Assembly: GCF_033954455.1 (NCBI RefSeq)
Contig: NZ_CP121473.1
Coordinates: 4,202,501-4,266,500 of the forward strand
Length of the DNA: 64,000 bases
From: Thiorhodovibrio litoralis
GTDB lineage: Bacteria > Pseudomonadota > Gammaproteobacteria > Chromatiales > Chromatiaceae
Reading direction: 5' to 3'
Translations under genes and position numbers: made by a program
The notes under the pieces: model-generated
The model's database searches: none
What the model was told of the DNA's origin: nothing
The model's input: the letters and a program-made list of their open reading frames with translations, nothing else
Part shown: positions 37,040-47,233 of the stretch, one piece after another
Numbering within the stretch: the first letter of the stretch is position 1
Layout of the letters: each line of letters begins with the position of its first letter

Positions 37040-39169
37040 ATGGAAATGACACGACGTACTTTTCTGCGCACCAGTCTGCACGCCAGCGCCCTAGCCGGCG
37101 GCGGTCTGCTGATTGGCTTCCGCATCCCCGCCGCTGAGGCCGCCACCGCGCCGGTGGCCGATGATGAGTTTGCGCCCAACGCCTGGGTGCGTATTGCTCC
37201 TGACGGCAAGATCACCGCCGTGGTCGGCAGTTCCGAGATGGGCCAAGGCGTGATGACCGCTATTCCGATGCTGTTGGCCGAGGAGCTGGATGCCGACTGG
37301 CAAGCGGTGCGGGCCGAATTCGCCCCCGCTGACGCGGCCTACACCAACCCCATCATCGGCCAGCAGCTCACCGGTGGCAGCACGGCGGTGCGCGGCTTCT
37401 GGACGCCGGTGCGCGAGGCCGGCGCGGCGGCGCGCATGATGCTGCTGGCGACCGCAGCCAAGCGCTGGGGTGTCGATGAGAACGCCTGCACCGCCCGCAA
37501 CAGCGAAATTATCCATGAGGCGAGCGGGCGCCGTCTCAGTTACGGCGCGTTGGCCACAGACGCCGCCAAACAGCCTGTGCCGAACTCGGCCTTCCTCAAG
37601 GATCCCAGCGATTTCACCTTGCTCGGCACGCGCCAGAAGCGCCTGGATACACCGGCTAAGTGCGATGGCAGCGCACTCTTCGCGCAAGACATCCAGCGCC
37701 CGAAGATGCTGACGGCGGTGGTTCAACGCTGCCCTGTCTTCGGCGGCAAGCGCACGGGTTTCGATGCCGAGAGCGCGCGCCGAGTCCCCGGGGTGGTGGA
37801 TGTGCTGCCGCTGCACGAGGATGCTGTGGCCGTGGTGGCCGAGGGCTGGTGGCCGGCCCAGCAGGCGCGCGGCAAGCTGCGCATCGACTGGGATTTCGGC
37901 GACCATGGCGCACTTTCCAGCGCGACCATTACGCGCCAGTTCGAGCAGGCGGTCGACAGCGGCATCAATGCCCGCAGCGAGGGGGATGTCGCCCAGGCGC
38001 TCAAGGACGCGCCCAAGACTCTGGAGGCGACCTACGAGGTGCCTTACCTGGCGCATGCCTGCATGGAGCCCATGACCTGTGTCGCTGAGATTAGCGAAAC
38101 TGGCTGCGATGTCTGGGTCGGCACCCAGGCGCAGACCCGCACCCAGCAGACGGCGATCGAGATCACCGGGCTGCCGCAAGAGAAGGTGTGGGTGCACACG
38201 CTCTTTCTTGGCGGTGGTTTTGGGCGCCGCTCGGAGCAGGATTTTGTGCGCGATGCGGTCAGTCTGGCCAAGCAGACCGGGCGCCCGGTCAAGGTCATCT
38301 GGAGCCGCGAGGACGACATCCAGCACGACTATTACCGCCCCGCGACCTACAACCGGCTCGCTGCCGCGCTGGACAGCGACGGCAAGCCGCTGGCCTGGCG
38401 TCATCGCATCGCCGGGCCTTCGATTCGCGCGCGCAACTCCGCGCAAGTGCGCGAGAGTGGCATGGACGGCTCCTCGGTGGAGGGAGCTAAGAACCTGCCC
38501 TACGCCATCGACAATCTGGAAGTGACCTATGCGATGGTCAATCCGCCGGTGCCAGTCGGCTATTGGCGCTCGGTCGGCAGCTCGCAGAATGCCTTTGTCA
38601 CCGAAGCCTTCTTCGACGAACTGGCGCGCGCGGCCGGTCGCGATCCCTACGAACTGCGCCTTGAACTGCTGGCCAAGCAGCCCCGCCATCTCGGTGTCCT
38701 CAAGCTGGCGGCGGAGAAGGCCGGCTGGGGTGCGCCCTTGCCGGACGGGCGCGCGCGCGGCATCGCGGTGGCCGAGGCCTTCGGCAGCTACTGCGCCGAG
38801 GTGGCGGAGGTCGAGCTTGAGGACAAGACCGTGAAGGTCAAGCGGGTGGTCTGCGCCATCGACTGCGGTCAGATCGTCAATCCGGCCATCATCGAGGCGC
38901 AGATGGAGAGCGCCATCGCCTATGGCCTGAACGCTACCCTGAACGGCGAGATCACCATCGGCAATGGCCGCGTTCAGCAGGGCAACTTCGATGACTACCC
39001 GCTGATCAACATCGCCGAGATGCCGGCGGTCGAGGTGCATATCGTCAAGTCTGACGCCTCACCGGGCGGCGTCGGCGAGCCGGGCACACCGCCGATTGCC
39101 CCGGCGGTTGCCAATGCCCTGCTGGCGCTGACCGGCAAGCCGGTGCGCCGGCTGCCGATCCGCCTGTGA
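37040..39169 (+). CDS. Molybdopterin-binding subunit of a xanthine dehydrogenase-family oxidoreductase (IorB-like)
   Basis: A 709-residue large subunit with a Tat signal ([20 protein letters not shown]...AEAA) directing it folded to the periplasm together with its small subunit. Cofactor-binding blocks include [52 protein letters not shown] and [20 protein letters not shown]-terminal [18 protein letters not shown] carries the glutamate of the active site (GEPG). Substrate is unpredictable (aldehyde or N-heterocycle). The electron acceptor is probably a periplasmic cytochrome. Confidence 0.92.
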   Translation: MEMTRRTFLRTSLHASALAGGGLLIGFRIPAAEAATAPVADDEFAPNAWVRIAPDGKITAVVGSSEMGQGVMTAIPMLLAEELDADWQAVRAEFAPADAAYTNPIIGQQLTGGSTAVRGFWTPVREAGAAARMMLLATAAKRWGVDENACTARNSEIIHEASGRRLSYGALATDAAKQPVPNSAFLKDPSDFTLLGTRQKRLDTPAKCDGSALFAQDIQRPKMLTAVVQRCPVFGGKRTGFDAESARRVPGVVDVLPLHEDAVAVVAEGWWPAQQARGKLRIDWDFGDHGALSSATITRQFEQAVDSGINARSEGDVAQALKDAPKTLEATYEVPYLAHACMEPMTCVAEISETGCDVWVGTQAQTRTQQTAIEITGLPQEKVWVHTLFLGGGFGRRSEQDFVRDAVSLAKQTGRPVKVIWSREDDIQHDYYRPATYNRLAAALDSDGKPLAWRHRIAGPSIRARNSAQVRESGMDGSSVEGAKNLPYAIDNLEVTYAMVNPPVPVGYWRSVGSSQNAFVTEAFFDELARAAGRDPYELRLELLAKQPRHLGVLKLAAEKAGWGAPLPDGRARGIAVAEAFGSYCAEVAEVELEDKTVKVKRVVCAIDCGQIVNPAIIEAQMESAIAYGLNATLNGEITIGNGRVQQGNFDDYPLINIAEMPAVEVHIVKSDASPGGVGEPGTPPIAPAVANALLALTGKPVRRLPIRL

Positions 39170-39239
39170 TGATCCTATCCAGTGACCATCGCCATTCGGC
39201 GATGATCCGATCCGGTGATGATCTGGTCATGGCCGCGTG

Positions 39240-40319
39240 ATGATCCCGGCGGATCAGGCGATCCTGGAGGCCGCCGTCGACTGGCTGAATGCCGGTCGCA
39301 GCGTCCATCTGGTCATGGTGCTGCGCACTTGGGGCTCCTCGCCGCGACCAGTCGGCTCACTCTGGGCGCTTGCCGACGACGGGGCCAGCGTCGGCTCCAT
39401 CTCGGGTGGCTGCCTTGAGGAGGAAGTGACGCGGCGGCTGCGCGAAGCGCCCCCCCTGCCCCGGCCGGAAATCCTGCGCTACGGCGTGACCGCTGACGAG
39501 GCACGGCGCTTCGCGCTGCCCTGCGGTGGACAGGTCGAACTGCTCGCCGAGCGGCTCACCGATCCGCAACCGCTTCAAAGCATCCTCGACATCCTCTGCG
39601 AGCGTCGGCGCATCGCCCGGCGGATCGACCTCGCGGACGGTGCGACCCGCTTGATACCGGCCACGCGCGACACGGCAGCGGTGCAACGAGAGGAAGGCGC
39701 CGTGGTGCGGCTGTTCGGTCCCGTGTGGCGGCTGCTGCTAATCGGCGACGGCGCCATCGCCCGGCTGGTGGCGGAGATGGCACAGGCGCTGGATATCGAG
39801 GTGATCCTCTGCGATCCGCGCATCGAGGACCCGGCGAGCTGGTCGCTGCCCGGCGTGCGGCTTGAAACCGCCATGCCCGACGATGCGGTGCTCGCACAGG
39901 CGACCGATCCCCGCAGCGCGGTCATGACCCTGGCGCATGACCCGCGCCTGGACGACCTGGCCCTGCTCGAAGCCTTGCAAGCCGACACCGGCTATGTCGG
40001 CGCCCTCGGCTCCCGTGCCAGCAACGCCCAGCGGCGCGAGCGACTCGCCACGCTCGGCGTGCCGGAACATCGATTGGCGCGCCTGCGTGGCCCCATCGGC
40101 TTGGGCATTGGCGGGCGCACCCCGGCTGAGATCGCTATCTCCGCCATCGCCGAGCTGGTCGCGGTGCGCAATGGCTCGCCACTGGCACAACGCGAACGAG
40201 ACCCTGCCGATAAGGATCGGGATGGGTCTGCGGATACGGCTTCAGCTGCTGCGGCTTCAGCTGCTGCGGCGGCGGCTGCTGCGGCTGCGGCTGCGGCTGG
40301 CACAGCAGCCCAGGCCTGA
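39240..40319 (+). CDS. XdhC/CoxI family molybdenum-enzyme maturation protein
   Basis: A 359-residue XdhC-type chaperone that binds and sulfurates Moco for xanthine dehydrogenase-family enzymes. The N-terminal XdhC_CoxI domain has VMVLRTWGSSPRPVGSLWAL and GSISGGCLEEEV (with the conserved Cys). The C-terminal Rossmann domain has LLIGDGAIARLVAEMA, VMTLAHDPRLDDLALLEAL and YVGALGSRASNAQRR, with PIGLGIGGRTPAEIAISAIAEL. The GTG at 39237 is a possible start one codon earlier. The C-terminus ends in an Ala-rich run encoded by a simple gctgcggct-type repeat (about 40240-40310). Confidence 0.92.
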   Translation: MIPADQAILEAAVDWLNAGRSVHLVMVLRTWGSSPRPVGSLWALADDGASVGSISGGCLEEEVTRRLREAPPLPRPEILRYGVTADEARRFALPCGGQVELLAERLTDPQPLQSILDILCERRRIARRIDLADGATRLIPATRDTAAVQREEGAVVRLFGPVWRLLLIGDGAIARLVAEMAQALDIEVILCDPRIEDPASWSLPGVRLETAMPDDAVLAQATDPRSAVMTLAHDPRLDDLALLEALQADTGYVGALGSRASNAQRRERLATLGVPEHRLARLRGPIGLGIGGRTPAEIAISAIAELVAVRNGSPLAQRERDPADKDRDGSADTASAAAASAAAAAAAAAAAAAGTAAQA

Positions 40320-40322
40320 CGC

Positions 40323-40859
40323 ATGCCGGTCGGCGTCCTGCTTGCGGCAGGCAGCAGCCAACGTTTCGGCAGCGACAAACGGCTGCATCGGCTCCCGGAC
40401 GGCACGCCTATGGCGGTGCAGTCCGCACGCACCCTGCAACGCGCACTACCCCGGGTGCTGGCCGTGGTGCGGGAAGCCGACGAGGTCGCAGACCGATTGG
40501 CCGCCGAGGGACTCGAAGTGATCCTCTGCCCGGCGGCCATCAATGGCATGGGTCACAGTATCGCCTGCGGCGTCGCGGCGAGCGCTGACGCCGACGGCTG
40601 GCTGATTGCGCTCGCGGATATGCCTTGGATCCAACCGCAGAGCATCACCGCCGTCGCGACGGCCTTAGCTGAAGGTGCCGCCATCGCACGCCCGGTCTAT
40701 GCCGGTCAACAAGGTCACCCCGTTGGCTTCAGCGCCGCTTTCGGTCCCGCACTGCAAGGCTTGCAGGGCGACCAAGGGGCGCGCCACCTGCTGCGCAGGG
40801 CAGCGCTGACCGAAGTCCCTTGCCCAGACCCAGGTGTCCTTCGCGACCTCGACCGATAG
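40323..40859 (+). CDS. MocA-like molybdenum cofactor nucleotidyltransferase
   Basis: A 178-residue NTP transferase of the MobA/MocA group. The N-terminal signature LLAAGSSQRFGSDKRLHRL binds the nucleotide. ADMPWIQPQSI carries the metal-binding Asp, and GQQGHPVGFSAAFGPAL is typical of MocA-type CTP:molybdopterin cytidylyltransferases. It is three bases after xdhC. Together these suggest the hydroxylase carries molybdopterin cytosine dinucleotide. MocA versus MobA is by pattern only. Confidence 0.85.
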   Translation: MPVGVLLAAGSSQRFGSDKRLHRLPDGTPMAVQSARTLQRALPRVLAVVREADEVADRLAAEGLEVILCPAAINGMGHSIACGVAASADADGWLIALADMPWIQPQSITAVATALAEGAAIARPVYAGQQGHPVGFSAAFGPALQGLQGDQGARHLLRRAALTEVPCPDPGVLRDLDR

Positions 40860-41040
40860 AATGGGTGGTCGATGGGCTGATTATTGAGCCGATACGCCAA
40901 CACTGGACGTAGAAAGGTTTGCATGACATCAGGCGAGGATGTTCAGGGTTGCACTCGATAGCCAATATCCGAGGCGGCGCGTTTTGCGCAATGAGAGGAT
41001 TGCTCCCAATCGGCACCCCACTGCCCTAGGAGGAAATACC

Positions 41041-41667
41041 ATGACGTCGTCATCTGCTGCGGACAAACCCAAACCCCCAATCGCCGTCTACGGCGCCATG
41101 GCGGCGAATGGCGTGATCGCGGTTGCCAAGGGCGTCGCGGCCCTCTTTACCGGCAGCTCGGCGATGTTCTCGGAGTGCATTCATTCGCTGGTCGATACCG
41201 CCAATGAGGGGTTGCTGCTCCATGGCATGAAGCGCTCTGCGCACAAGCCGGACCAAGCGCATCCCTTCGGAACGGGCAACCCGATCTGGGACGGCATCGC
41301 TTCCATGATGATTGGTTTGACCCTGGCCAGCGTTGCGCTCATCCTCGCTTACGAGAGCCGTAGCCTGTTGATCGGCGAAGCGGCGGACCCATTGGTTATC
41401 GACAGCATTCGCCAACTCGCCCGCGAAGACGCGGACGTGGTCGAAGCTGGTCGTCCGCTGACCATGCATTTGGGACCCGATGAGGTTCTGCTGAATCTGG
41501 ATGTCCGGTTCCGCTCCAGCCTGTCGTCTGAGACTATCATGGCCGTGGTGGACCGGCTGGAACGTGGCATTAGAGAACGCCATCCGGAGATCAAACGCAT
41601 CTTCATCGAGGCCGAGTCATTGCGTCGGGAAGGCGCTGGTGCTGTTAGCGGCACTCCCCCCGTCTGA
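41041..41667 (+). CDS. Internally deleted cation diffusion facilitator (CDF) protein
   Basis: A 208-residue CDF relative starting at ATG 41041 (AGGAGG site at about 41028-41034). Residues about 13-60 give TM1-TM2 with the first metal site motif HSLVD. After HPFG the frame jumps directly to GNPIWDGIASMMIGLTLASV, the last membrane span, then SRSLLIGEAADP and the cytoplasmic ferredoxin-like domain. Compared with the family (about 310-330 residues), roughly 100-120 residues are missing, including TM3-TM5 and the second HxxxD metal site, without breaking the frame. It is unlikely to transport; it is probably a decaying gene, or a remodelled protein. Confidence 0.75.
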   Translation: MTSSSAADKPKPPIAVYGAMAANGVIAVAKGVAALFTGSSAMFSECIHSLVDTANEGLLLHGMKRSAHKPDQAHPFGTGNPIWDGIASMMIGLTLASVALILAYESRSLLIGEAADPLVIDSIRQLAREDADVVEAGRPLTMHLGPDEVLLNLDVRFRSSLSSETIMAVVDRLERGIRERHPEIKRIFIEAESLRREGAGAVSGTPPV

Positions 41668-41764
41668 GCCGGGCGCTCCGCTACCCGATCACCGCATCAA
41701 GCGAGCGCCCGATCATCCGCTGACAATCCTCATAGCTGACAACGCGTGACACGCAGGAGCAAGC

Positions 41765-42757
41765 ATGGAATACACCAAATTGGGCAGCAGCGATCTGACC
41801 GTCTCTCGAATCGGACTGGGCACCTGGGCCATCGGCGGCTGGATGTGGGGCGGCACGGACGAGGACACCTCCATCGAAACCATCCGCCATGCCGTCGAGC
41901 TCGGCGTGACCTTGATCGACACCGCGCCGGTCTACGGCATGGGTCGCTCAGAAGAAATCGTCGGCAAGGCCATCGCCCGCCACGGACTGCGCGATCAGGT
42001 GGTGCTAGCGACCAAATGCGCGCTGAACTGGTCCGACGACGAGACCAAGGTCTGGCGCGAAGCCACGCGCGCGCGCATTGAGCGCGAAGTCGAAGACTCA
42101 CTGCGCCGCCTGGGCACCGACCGCATCGACCTCTATCAGATCCATTGGCCGGATGCGAAAACGCCCATGGAAGAGACCGCGCGCGCGATGGACGACCTCC
42201 ACAGCGCCGGCAAGATCCGCGCGATCGGCGTCTCCAATTTCTCTCCTGAGCAGATGGACGCCTTCCGCGCGTCCGCCCCACTGCACGCGAATCAACCCCC
42301 TTACAATCTATTTGAACGCGAAGCGGGCGATGCCGTGCTGCCCTATTGCGCGCGCCACGACATCGGCACCCTCACCTACGGCGCGCTCTGCCGGGGACTG
42401 CTCAGTGGAAAGATGACGCGCGAGCGCCAATTCGGCGGCGACGATCTGCGCCGGAACGACCCGAAATTCCAACAGCCGCGCTTCGATCAGTACCTGGCCG
42501 CGGTCGCGGCGCTTGAGCATTTCGCTCGCGAGCACTGCGACAAGGACGTCATGGCACTGGCCCTGCGCTGGCTGCTCGACCAACCCGGTCACAGCGTCGC
42601 CCTCTGGGGCGGGCGCAGCCCCGAGCAGATGGACCCGGTCAACATCATCGACGGCTGGAGCCTCGACCGTCAGGCGCTCGATGCCATCGACCAAATCGTG
42701 CGGGAGCATGTCACCGACCCCGTGGGGCCGGAATTCATGGCGCCACCGACTCGCTGA
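41765..42757 (+). CDS. Aldo/keto reductase
   Basis: A 330-residue NADPH-dependent AKR (beta/alpha barrel). The start MEYTKLGSSDLTVSRIGLGTWAIGG is standard. The catalytic tetrad is visible as Asp and Tyr in LIDTAPVYGMGRSE, Lys in VLATKCAL and His in LYQIHWPD. Nucleotide-binding blocks are GVSNFSPEQM and ALALRWLL. The substrate is unknown; it groups with general-stress/sugar-aldehyde AKRs. It stands alone between two decayed genes. Confidence 0.92.
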   Translation: MEYTKLGSSDLTVSRIGLGTWAIGGWMWGGTDEDTSIETIRHAVELGVTLIDTAPVYGMGRSEEIVGKAIARHGLRDQVVLATKCALNWSDDETKVWREATRARIEREVEDSLRRLGTDRIDLYQIHWPDAKTPMEETARAMDDLHSAGKIRAIGVSNFSPEQMDAFRASAPLHANQPPYNLFEREAGDAVLPYCARHDIGTLTYGALCRGLLSGKMTRERQFGGDDLRRNDPKFQQPRFDQYLAAVAALEHFAREHCDKDVMALALRWLLDQPGHSVALWGGRSPEQMDPVNIIDGWSLDRQALDAIDQIVREHVTDPVGPEFMAPPTR

Positions 42758-42785
42758 TCAGGCGTGGAAGCTGTCCGGTTGCGAT

Positions 42786-43146
42786 GAACTGGGCGAGGTT
42801 CTCCCGGAGCGCATCATCGATATTGCTGAGCGCAACGGCCTGGTCAATGCCATCGGCGACTGGGTTCTGCGACCTGCCTGCCGCCAGGCCCGGCAGTGGC
42901 TCGACCGCGAGCTCAAATTCGGGCGCATCGCGGTCAACCTCTCTGGTCAGCAGATTCGCGGCAGTGACTTTGACACCCATCTCAGCGCCATTGTGAACGA
43001 AACGGGCCACCCCGGCCCAGTTTCGCCTGGTGGCCGAAGGGGTCGAGACGGAGACCCTGATGGACCTTAGCCGCACCGTCGGTTTCACCCACGCTCAAGG
43101 CTACCTGATTGCACGGCCGTCGCCGTCGTTGTCGCCGACAAGCTGA
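42786..43146 (+). pseudogene. EAL-domain (c-di-GMP phosphodiesterase) remnant
   Basis: Two pieces of an EAL domain in different frames. The first (about 42786-43000) reads LGEVLPERIIDIAERNGLVN, AIGDWVLRPACRQARQWL and FGRIAVNLSGQQIRGSDF, typical of the domain's middle. The second (about 43020-43146) reads FRLVAEGVETETLMDL...GFTHAQGYLIARP, the C-terminal signature. The part between, including the catalytic DDFGTG region, is missing, and so is everything before ExxLRW. No start exists. It is therefore a truncated, frameshifted relic with no activity expected. Confidence 0.8.
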
Positions 43147-43190
43147 ACCCGCACCTTACCTATCCGCCAGAAGCGACCACCGCACATCGG

Positions 43191-43208
43191 AAAGCAAGGT
43201 TTTGCTTT
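43191..43208. promoter_or_regulatory. Inverted repeat upstream of the phytochrome gene
   Basis: A perfect inverted repeat, AAAGCAA (43191-43197), 4-nt spacer, TTGCTTT (43202-43208), sits about 73 bases upstream of the phytochrome ATG. It could be an operator or a weak terminator for read-through from the EAL relic; only a single following T supports the latter. Confidence 0.3.
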
Positions 43209-43280
43209 TGTGTTATTCTAGCCTTCGATTCTTGAGGCTTCGCCACCAACACTGAGTACTCAAAGATCAAGAGGTTTGTC

Positions 43281-46112
43281 ATGGCAGCAAATCCTAACGC
43301 CACGCCTGTGCTTCCCGACCTCAGTCAATGCGAGGCCGAGCCGATTCATCTCTCAGGCGCCATTCAGCCGCATGGGGTCCTGCTCGCCCTGCACGGGCCA
43401 GATTGGCGGATTGTCCAGACCACCGCCACCTGCCGCGAGTTGCTCGGCATCGCCGCAGAGGACTTGCTCGAGCAAACGCTGGAACAAGCCCTGGGCGCAG
43501 CGCTGGTCAGCGCCGTGCAAGACGCCTTGGCGGGTTACCAGGCACAACCTAGCGCCCCCTATTCGTTTCAGTGGCCCTCGCCGCTGGATGCCCGCGCCCT
43601 GACCGGCTATGTGCACGAGTCCGACGGCCTGGTGCTGCTGGAATTGGAGCCGGAACTGCCCGCCGGCGCCGTCCCAGGCGATCTGCTCGCCATGGCCGTG
43701 CGCGGGCTCAACCCGATCCGCGCGCAAAAAGACCTGACGGCAAAGCTGCACAACGCCGCCGCCTTGTTGCGTGATCTGACCGGCTACGACCGGGTGATGA
43801 TCTACCGTCTCGACCCGGTGGATTGGCATGGCGAGGTGGTCGCCGAATCGCGTCGGGACACCCTGGAGCCCTATCTGGGGCTACACTATCCGGCCTCCGA
43901 CATTCCGTTGCAGGCCCGGCAGCTGTATTTGATCAACCGCACCCGGGCGATCGTCGATATCGACTATGTCCCAGTGCCGCTCACGCCGGCGCTCAATCCC
44001 CTCAGCGGCCAGCCGCTCGACCTCTCGCACAGCCTGCTGCGCAGCGTCTCGCCGGTGCATGTGGAATATCTGCGCAACATGGGCGTGCGCGCCACCTTGA
44101 CGCTATCGCTCTACCGCGAAGATCAGCTATGGGGACTGATCGCCTGCCACCATCAGACACCCTATCTGGTCTCAGAGAAGCTCCGCCGGGTCATGGACTG
44201 GATGGCGCAAGATCTGGAGACGCAGATCCAACTCGCCGAAGACGCTTGCCATCGCCGCGCGGAACATGACCTGAAAACCTGCCGCGAGCGCGTGGTAGCC
44301 GCTATGCGCCAAGGTGCACGGCTCTCCGCCTTGCTTGAGGATCCGCATCAGTCTGACCTGCTCGGCGCGGTCGGAGCCGAAGGTGTCGCACTCATCGTTG
44401 GCGAGCATGTTCACACCGGCAGCGAGACACCGGATGCTGCGCGCATCGCCGCGCTGGCTGCCGAGCTGTGCGCGCGCACCAGCGCTGACAAGGCCCCGGT
44501 CTTCGCCACCGATTGTCTGAGTGACCACATCCCCGACACCCGAGACCTAGGGGCTACGGCGGCCGGCCTGGTCTTCCTGCGCTTGACCTCGGCGCCGGAT
44601 CTTGCGCTGCTCTGGTTTCGCGCCGAGCAGGTGCGCCACCTCAGCTGGGGCGGCGATCCCAACAAGCCGGTCACCATCGAGACGGATGGTCGCATTAGTC
44701 CGCGCAAGTCATTCGCGGCCTGGACGCAGACGGTGCATTTGCATAGCTGGCGCTGGAGCGACGAGGAACTGGCATCGGCGAGCAAGCTGGGCGCCTTGAT
44801 CGATATCGAGCTGCGCTATCAGGCCGAGGCAGCGCGCAGCCAGACACAAGCGGAGCTAATCGACGCCAAGGAGCGGGCCGAGGCCGCCAGTCGGGCCAAG
44901 TCCGAGTTCCTGGCCAACATGAGCCACGAAGTCCGCACGCCCCTCAACGGCGTCATGGGCTATCTCCAGCTCATGGAGATGTCGGATCTGGATGAGGAAA
45001 TGGCCGAATATGTGAAATCGGCGAAGGCGTCCTCCCAGAGCTTGCTGACCGTAATCAACGACATCCTCGACTTTTCCAAGATCGAGGCCGGCATGTTGTC
45101 CATCGCGCGCGAACCTTTTACCTTGGGCGCCCTCTTGGAACAGATCAAAGCGGCCTTTGGGCCGCAGGTCGCGGCCAAAGGCATCGCGCTGCACTCACAC
45201 ATCGCCCCCGAGGTGCCCGCGGAATTGATCGGCGACGCCGCGCGGCTGCGCCAGGTGCTATTCAACCTGGTTGGCAACGCCGTCAAGTTCACCGTCAAGG
45301 GAGAGGTGCGCTTGGACGCCCGGGTACTCGAGCCGAGCGAAGCCGGGAGCCTGCGTCTGCAATGCGCGGTGACCGATACGGGCGTCGGCATCGCTGCGGA
45401 CAGAATCGACGAGTTGTTCGAGCCCTTCACCCAGGTCGATAGCTCCTCCATTCGGCGTTTCCAGGGCACGGGTCTGGGTCTATCCATTGTCAAACGACTG
45501 GTTGGCCTGATGGACGGGCAGGTCGCCATTGAAAGCGCCCTGGGCCAAGGAACCACCGTGCGGTTCGATATCGCGGTGGGCATCCTCGCCGCAGAACCGA
45601 CCGCCCGCGAGCCGGCCATCACCGAGGCGAACATCACAGAGCCGGTCACCACCGAGCCGACTATCCCAGGGCCAACTATCCCAGAGCTGGCCCAGGCAAC
45701 GCCCCAGAGCGCGGAGCCGTCCTCGACCAAGCGTCTGCGCATCATGATCGTCGAGGACGACCCGACCAGCTCGCAGATCATGGCGATGTTGCTGGAGCGC
45801 TGGGGGCATCGCGTCTGCACAGCCTTCAATGGCCTCCAGGCACTGGAAGCCATGTCGGGGCAGGCGTACGATCTGGTGTTCATGGACGTGCAGATGCCGG
45901 AGATGGATGGCATCGCGGCCACCCGGCACATCCGGGAGAACCGCAACGGCGACATCGATCCCTCGGTCACCATCATCGCCATGACGGCCCATGCCCTGAA
46001 GGGCGATCGGGAGACCTGTCTCGCCGCTGGCATGGATGACTATCTGTCCAAACCTGTTGACGCGCAGGCCCTGCGGGCAGTGCTGGACCGGTGGGCTACC
46101 CAGAACGAGTGA
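43281..46112 (+). CDS. Bacteriophytochrome hybrid histidine kinase
   Basis: A 943-residue red/far-red photoreceptor kinase: PAS (about 10-115), GAF (about 135-310), PHY (about 320-500), HisKA/HATPase (about 535-760), linker and receiver (about 820-940). The bilin-attachment Cys17 lies in [19 protein letters not shown], so biliverdin is the expected chromophore. PASDIP is at 204-209, and the PHY tongue has PRKSF near 473. The H-box [12 protein letters not shown] has His549, the G-box is [12 protein letters not shown], and the receiver phosphoacceptor is Asp869 ([12 protein letters not shown]). AGAGG upstream supports ATG 43281. No heme oxygenase is adjacent. Output partner unknown. Confidence 0.94.
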   Translation: MAANPNATPVLPDLSQCEAEPIHLSGAIQPHGVLLALHGPDWRIVQTTATCRELLGIAAEDLLEQTLEQALGAALVSAVQDALAGYQAQPSAPYSFQWPSPLDARALTGYVHESDGLVLLELEPELPAGAVPGDLLAMAVRGLNPIRAQKDLTAKLHNAAALLRDLTGYDRVMIYRLDPVDWHGEVVAESRRDTLEPYLGLHYPASDIPLQARQLYLINRTRAIVDIDYVPVPLTPALNPLSGQPLDLSHSLLRSVSPVHVEYLRNMGVRATLTLSLYREDQLWGLIACHHQTPYLVSEKLRRVMDWMAQDLETQIQLAEDACHRRAEHDLKTCRERVVAAMRQGARLSALLEDPHQSDLLGAVGAEGVALIVGEHVHTGSETPDAARIAALAAELCARTSADKAPVFATDCLSDHIPDTRDLGATAAGLVFLRLTSAPDLALLWFRAEQVRHLSWGGDPNKPVTIETDGRISPRKSFAAWTQTVHLHSWRWSDEELASASKLGALIDIELRYQAEAARSQTQAELIDAKERAEAASRAKSEFLANMSHEVRTPLNGVMGYLQLMEMSDLDEEMAEYVKSAKASSQSLLTVINDILDFSKIEAGMLSIAREPFTLGALLEQIKAAFGPQVAAKGIALHSHIAPEVPAELIGDAARLRQVLFNLVGNAVKFTVKGEVRLDARVLEPSEAGSLRLQCAVTDTGVGIAADRIDELFEPFTQVDSSSIRRFQGTGLGLSIVKRLVGLMDGQVAIESALGQGTTVRFDIAVGILAAEPTAREPAITEANITEPVTTEPTIPGPTIPELAQATPQSAEPSSTKRLRIMIVEDDPTSSQIMAMLLERWGHRVCTAFNGLQALEAMSGQAYDLVFMDVQMPEMDGIAATRHIRENRNGDIDPSVTIIAMTAHALKGDRETCLAAGMDDYLSKPVDAQALRAVLDRWATQNE
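45609..45683 (+). repeat. 15-bp tandem repeat encoding the kinase-receiver linker
   Basis: Five in-frame 15-bp units starting at 45609, 45624, 45639, 45654 and 45669 encode [20 protein letters not shown] and GPTIP. They form a Pro/Thr-rich flexible linker between the ATPase and receiver domains. Confidence 0.75.
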
Positions 46113-46264
46113 AGAGGCCGTGCGCGCCCTCCCCATCTCGCGCAAGCCACTGTGGTCTGGTTGTTGTACCCTGAACCCTTTTAACCTGCTGAATCCCCAG
46201 CGTCCCGCCGATCCAAATCAGGCTCTGGACGCCCGACAGAGGCTAAACACCATGCCTGGCTCCC

Positions 46265-47122
46265 ATGCATGATCCTTACGTACTCTTCCACCTGAGCGAC
46301 ATCCATTTCGGGCTTGAAGACCCGCGCGCGCTCGACTGGGTAAAGCAAGAAATCTCCAAGAAGCGTCCCGATGCGGTGGCGATCACCGGCGATCTGACGA
46401 TGCGCGCCAGGCTGCGCGAGTTCGACGCGGCCTGCGCCTGGATTCGCGCGCTCGATGCCCCAGTCACCGTCGGGGTGGGCAATCACGACCTGCCGTATTT
46501 CAACCCGATCCAGCGCTTTTTCGACCCTTACCAGCGGATACAGGCGATCGCGGACAAGGTGGAGGTGGACATCAACTTACCCGGGCTTGCCATCGTGCCG
46601 CTCAAGACGGTGGCCCGCTGGCAACCGCGCCTGAACTGGTCGAAAGGCTGCGTGACCGACGCGGCGCTCGCGCATTGCCTCGCAGCGCTCGATGCGCTGC
46701 CCAAGGGGACCTGCGCACTGATAACCGCCCACCATCCCCTGCGTGAAGTGGGCACCAAAGGCACCGCGCTGACCATAAACGGCCAAAAATCCCTGACGGA
46801 GCTTGCCAAGCGCAAGGTACTTGCCGTGCTCTCGGGCCATGTCCATGACGCTTTCGACCTCACCGAGCAGACAGCGCAGGGGCCGGTGCGTATGATCGGC
46901 GCCGGCACCTTGTCGCGGCGCCTGCGCTCAACCCCGCCGAGCTTCAACGAGCTGCGCTGGGATGGCGAGCAGTTGAGCGTCACTGTGCGCAATCTCGGGG
47001 ACCACGCCACGCCCGACATGATGATCGGCGATGTTCCCGAGGACGCGACACCTCCACGCAGTCCGCTCGAGCCGGTCGCCCCGGTCGAGCAGGTCCCGGA
47101 TATCAAGCCGCCGGTGCATTGA
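46265..47122 (+). CDS. Calcineurin-like metallophosphoesterase
   Basis: A 285-residue soluble phosphoesterase. The five family motifs are present in order: HLSDIHFG, AITGDLT, VGNHDLPYF, ITAHHPL and LSGHVHDAF, which bind the two metals. A Pro/Asp-rich C-terminal tail (VPEDATPPRSPLEPVAPVEQ) is extra. It lacks a signal peptide. Substrate (cyclic nucleotide, nucleotide or lipid phosphate) cannot be told from the motifs. It lies before the lipid-kinase-family gene, 111 bases away. Confidence 0.88.
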   Translation: MHDPYVLFHLSDIHFGLEDPRALDWVKQEISKKRPDAVAITGDLTMRARLREFDAACAWIRALDAPVTVGVGNHDLPYFNPIQRFFDPYQRIQAIADKVEVDINLPGLAIVPLKTVARWQPRLNWSKGCVTDAALAHCLAALDALPKGTCALITAHHPLREVGTKGTALTINGQKSLTELAKRKVLAVLSGHVHDAFDLTEQTAQGPVRMIGAGTLSRRLRSTPPSFNELRWDGEQLSVTVRNLGDHATPDMMIGDVPEDATPPRSPLEPVAPVEQVPDIKPPVH

Positions 47123-47233
47123 TCATGCTTGAGCAAAGGGTCGTGCAATGTCCATTAATCAAGCGCCAGATCTGATGATCGCCGACAGCATCGCCCCCCG
47201 CGCGCGACCTGACCCACGCGGCCACTCTGAGCA

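Noticed and set aside
37091-39040. 649-codon minus-strand frame opposite the molybdopterin subunit
   Set aside because: No recognisable domain and composition typical of an antisense shadow; the plus-strand gene has all family motifs.
43191-43215. Rho-independent terminator before the phytochrome gene
   Set aside because: The stem is only 7 bp and A/T-rich, and the following T run is too short; recorded instead as an inverted repeat of unknown role.
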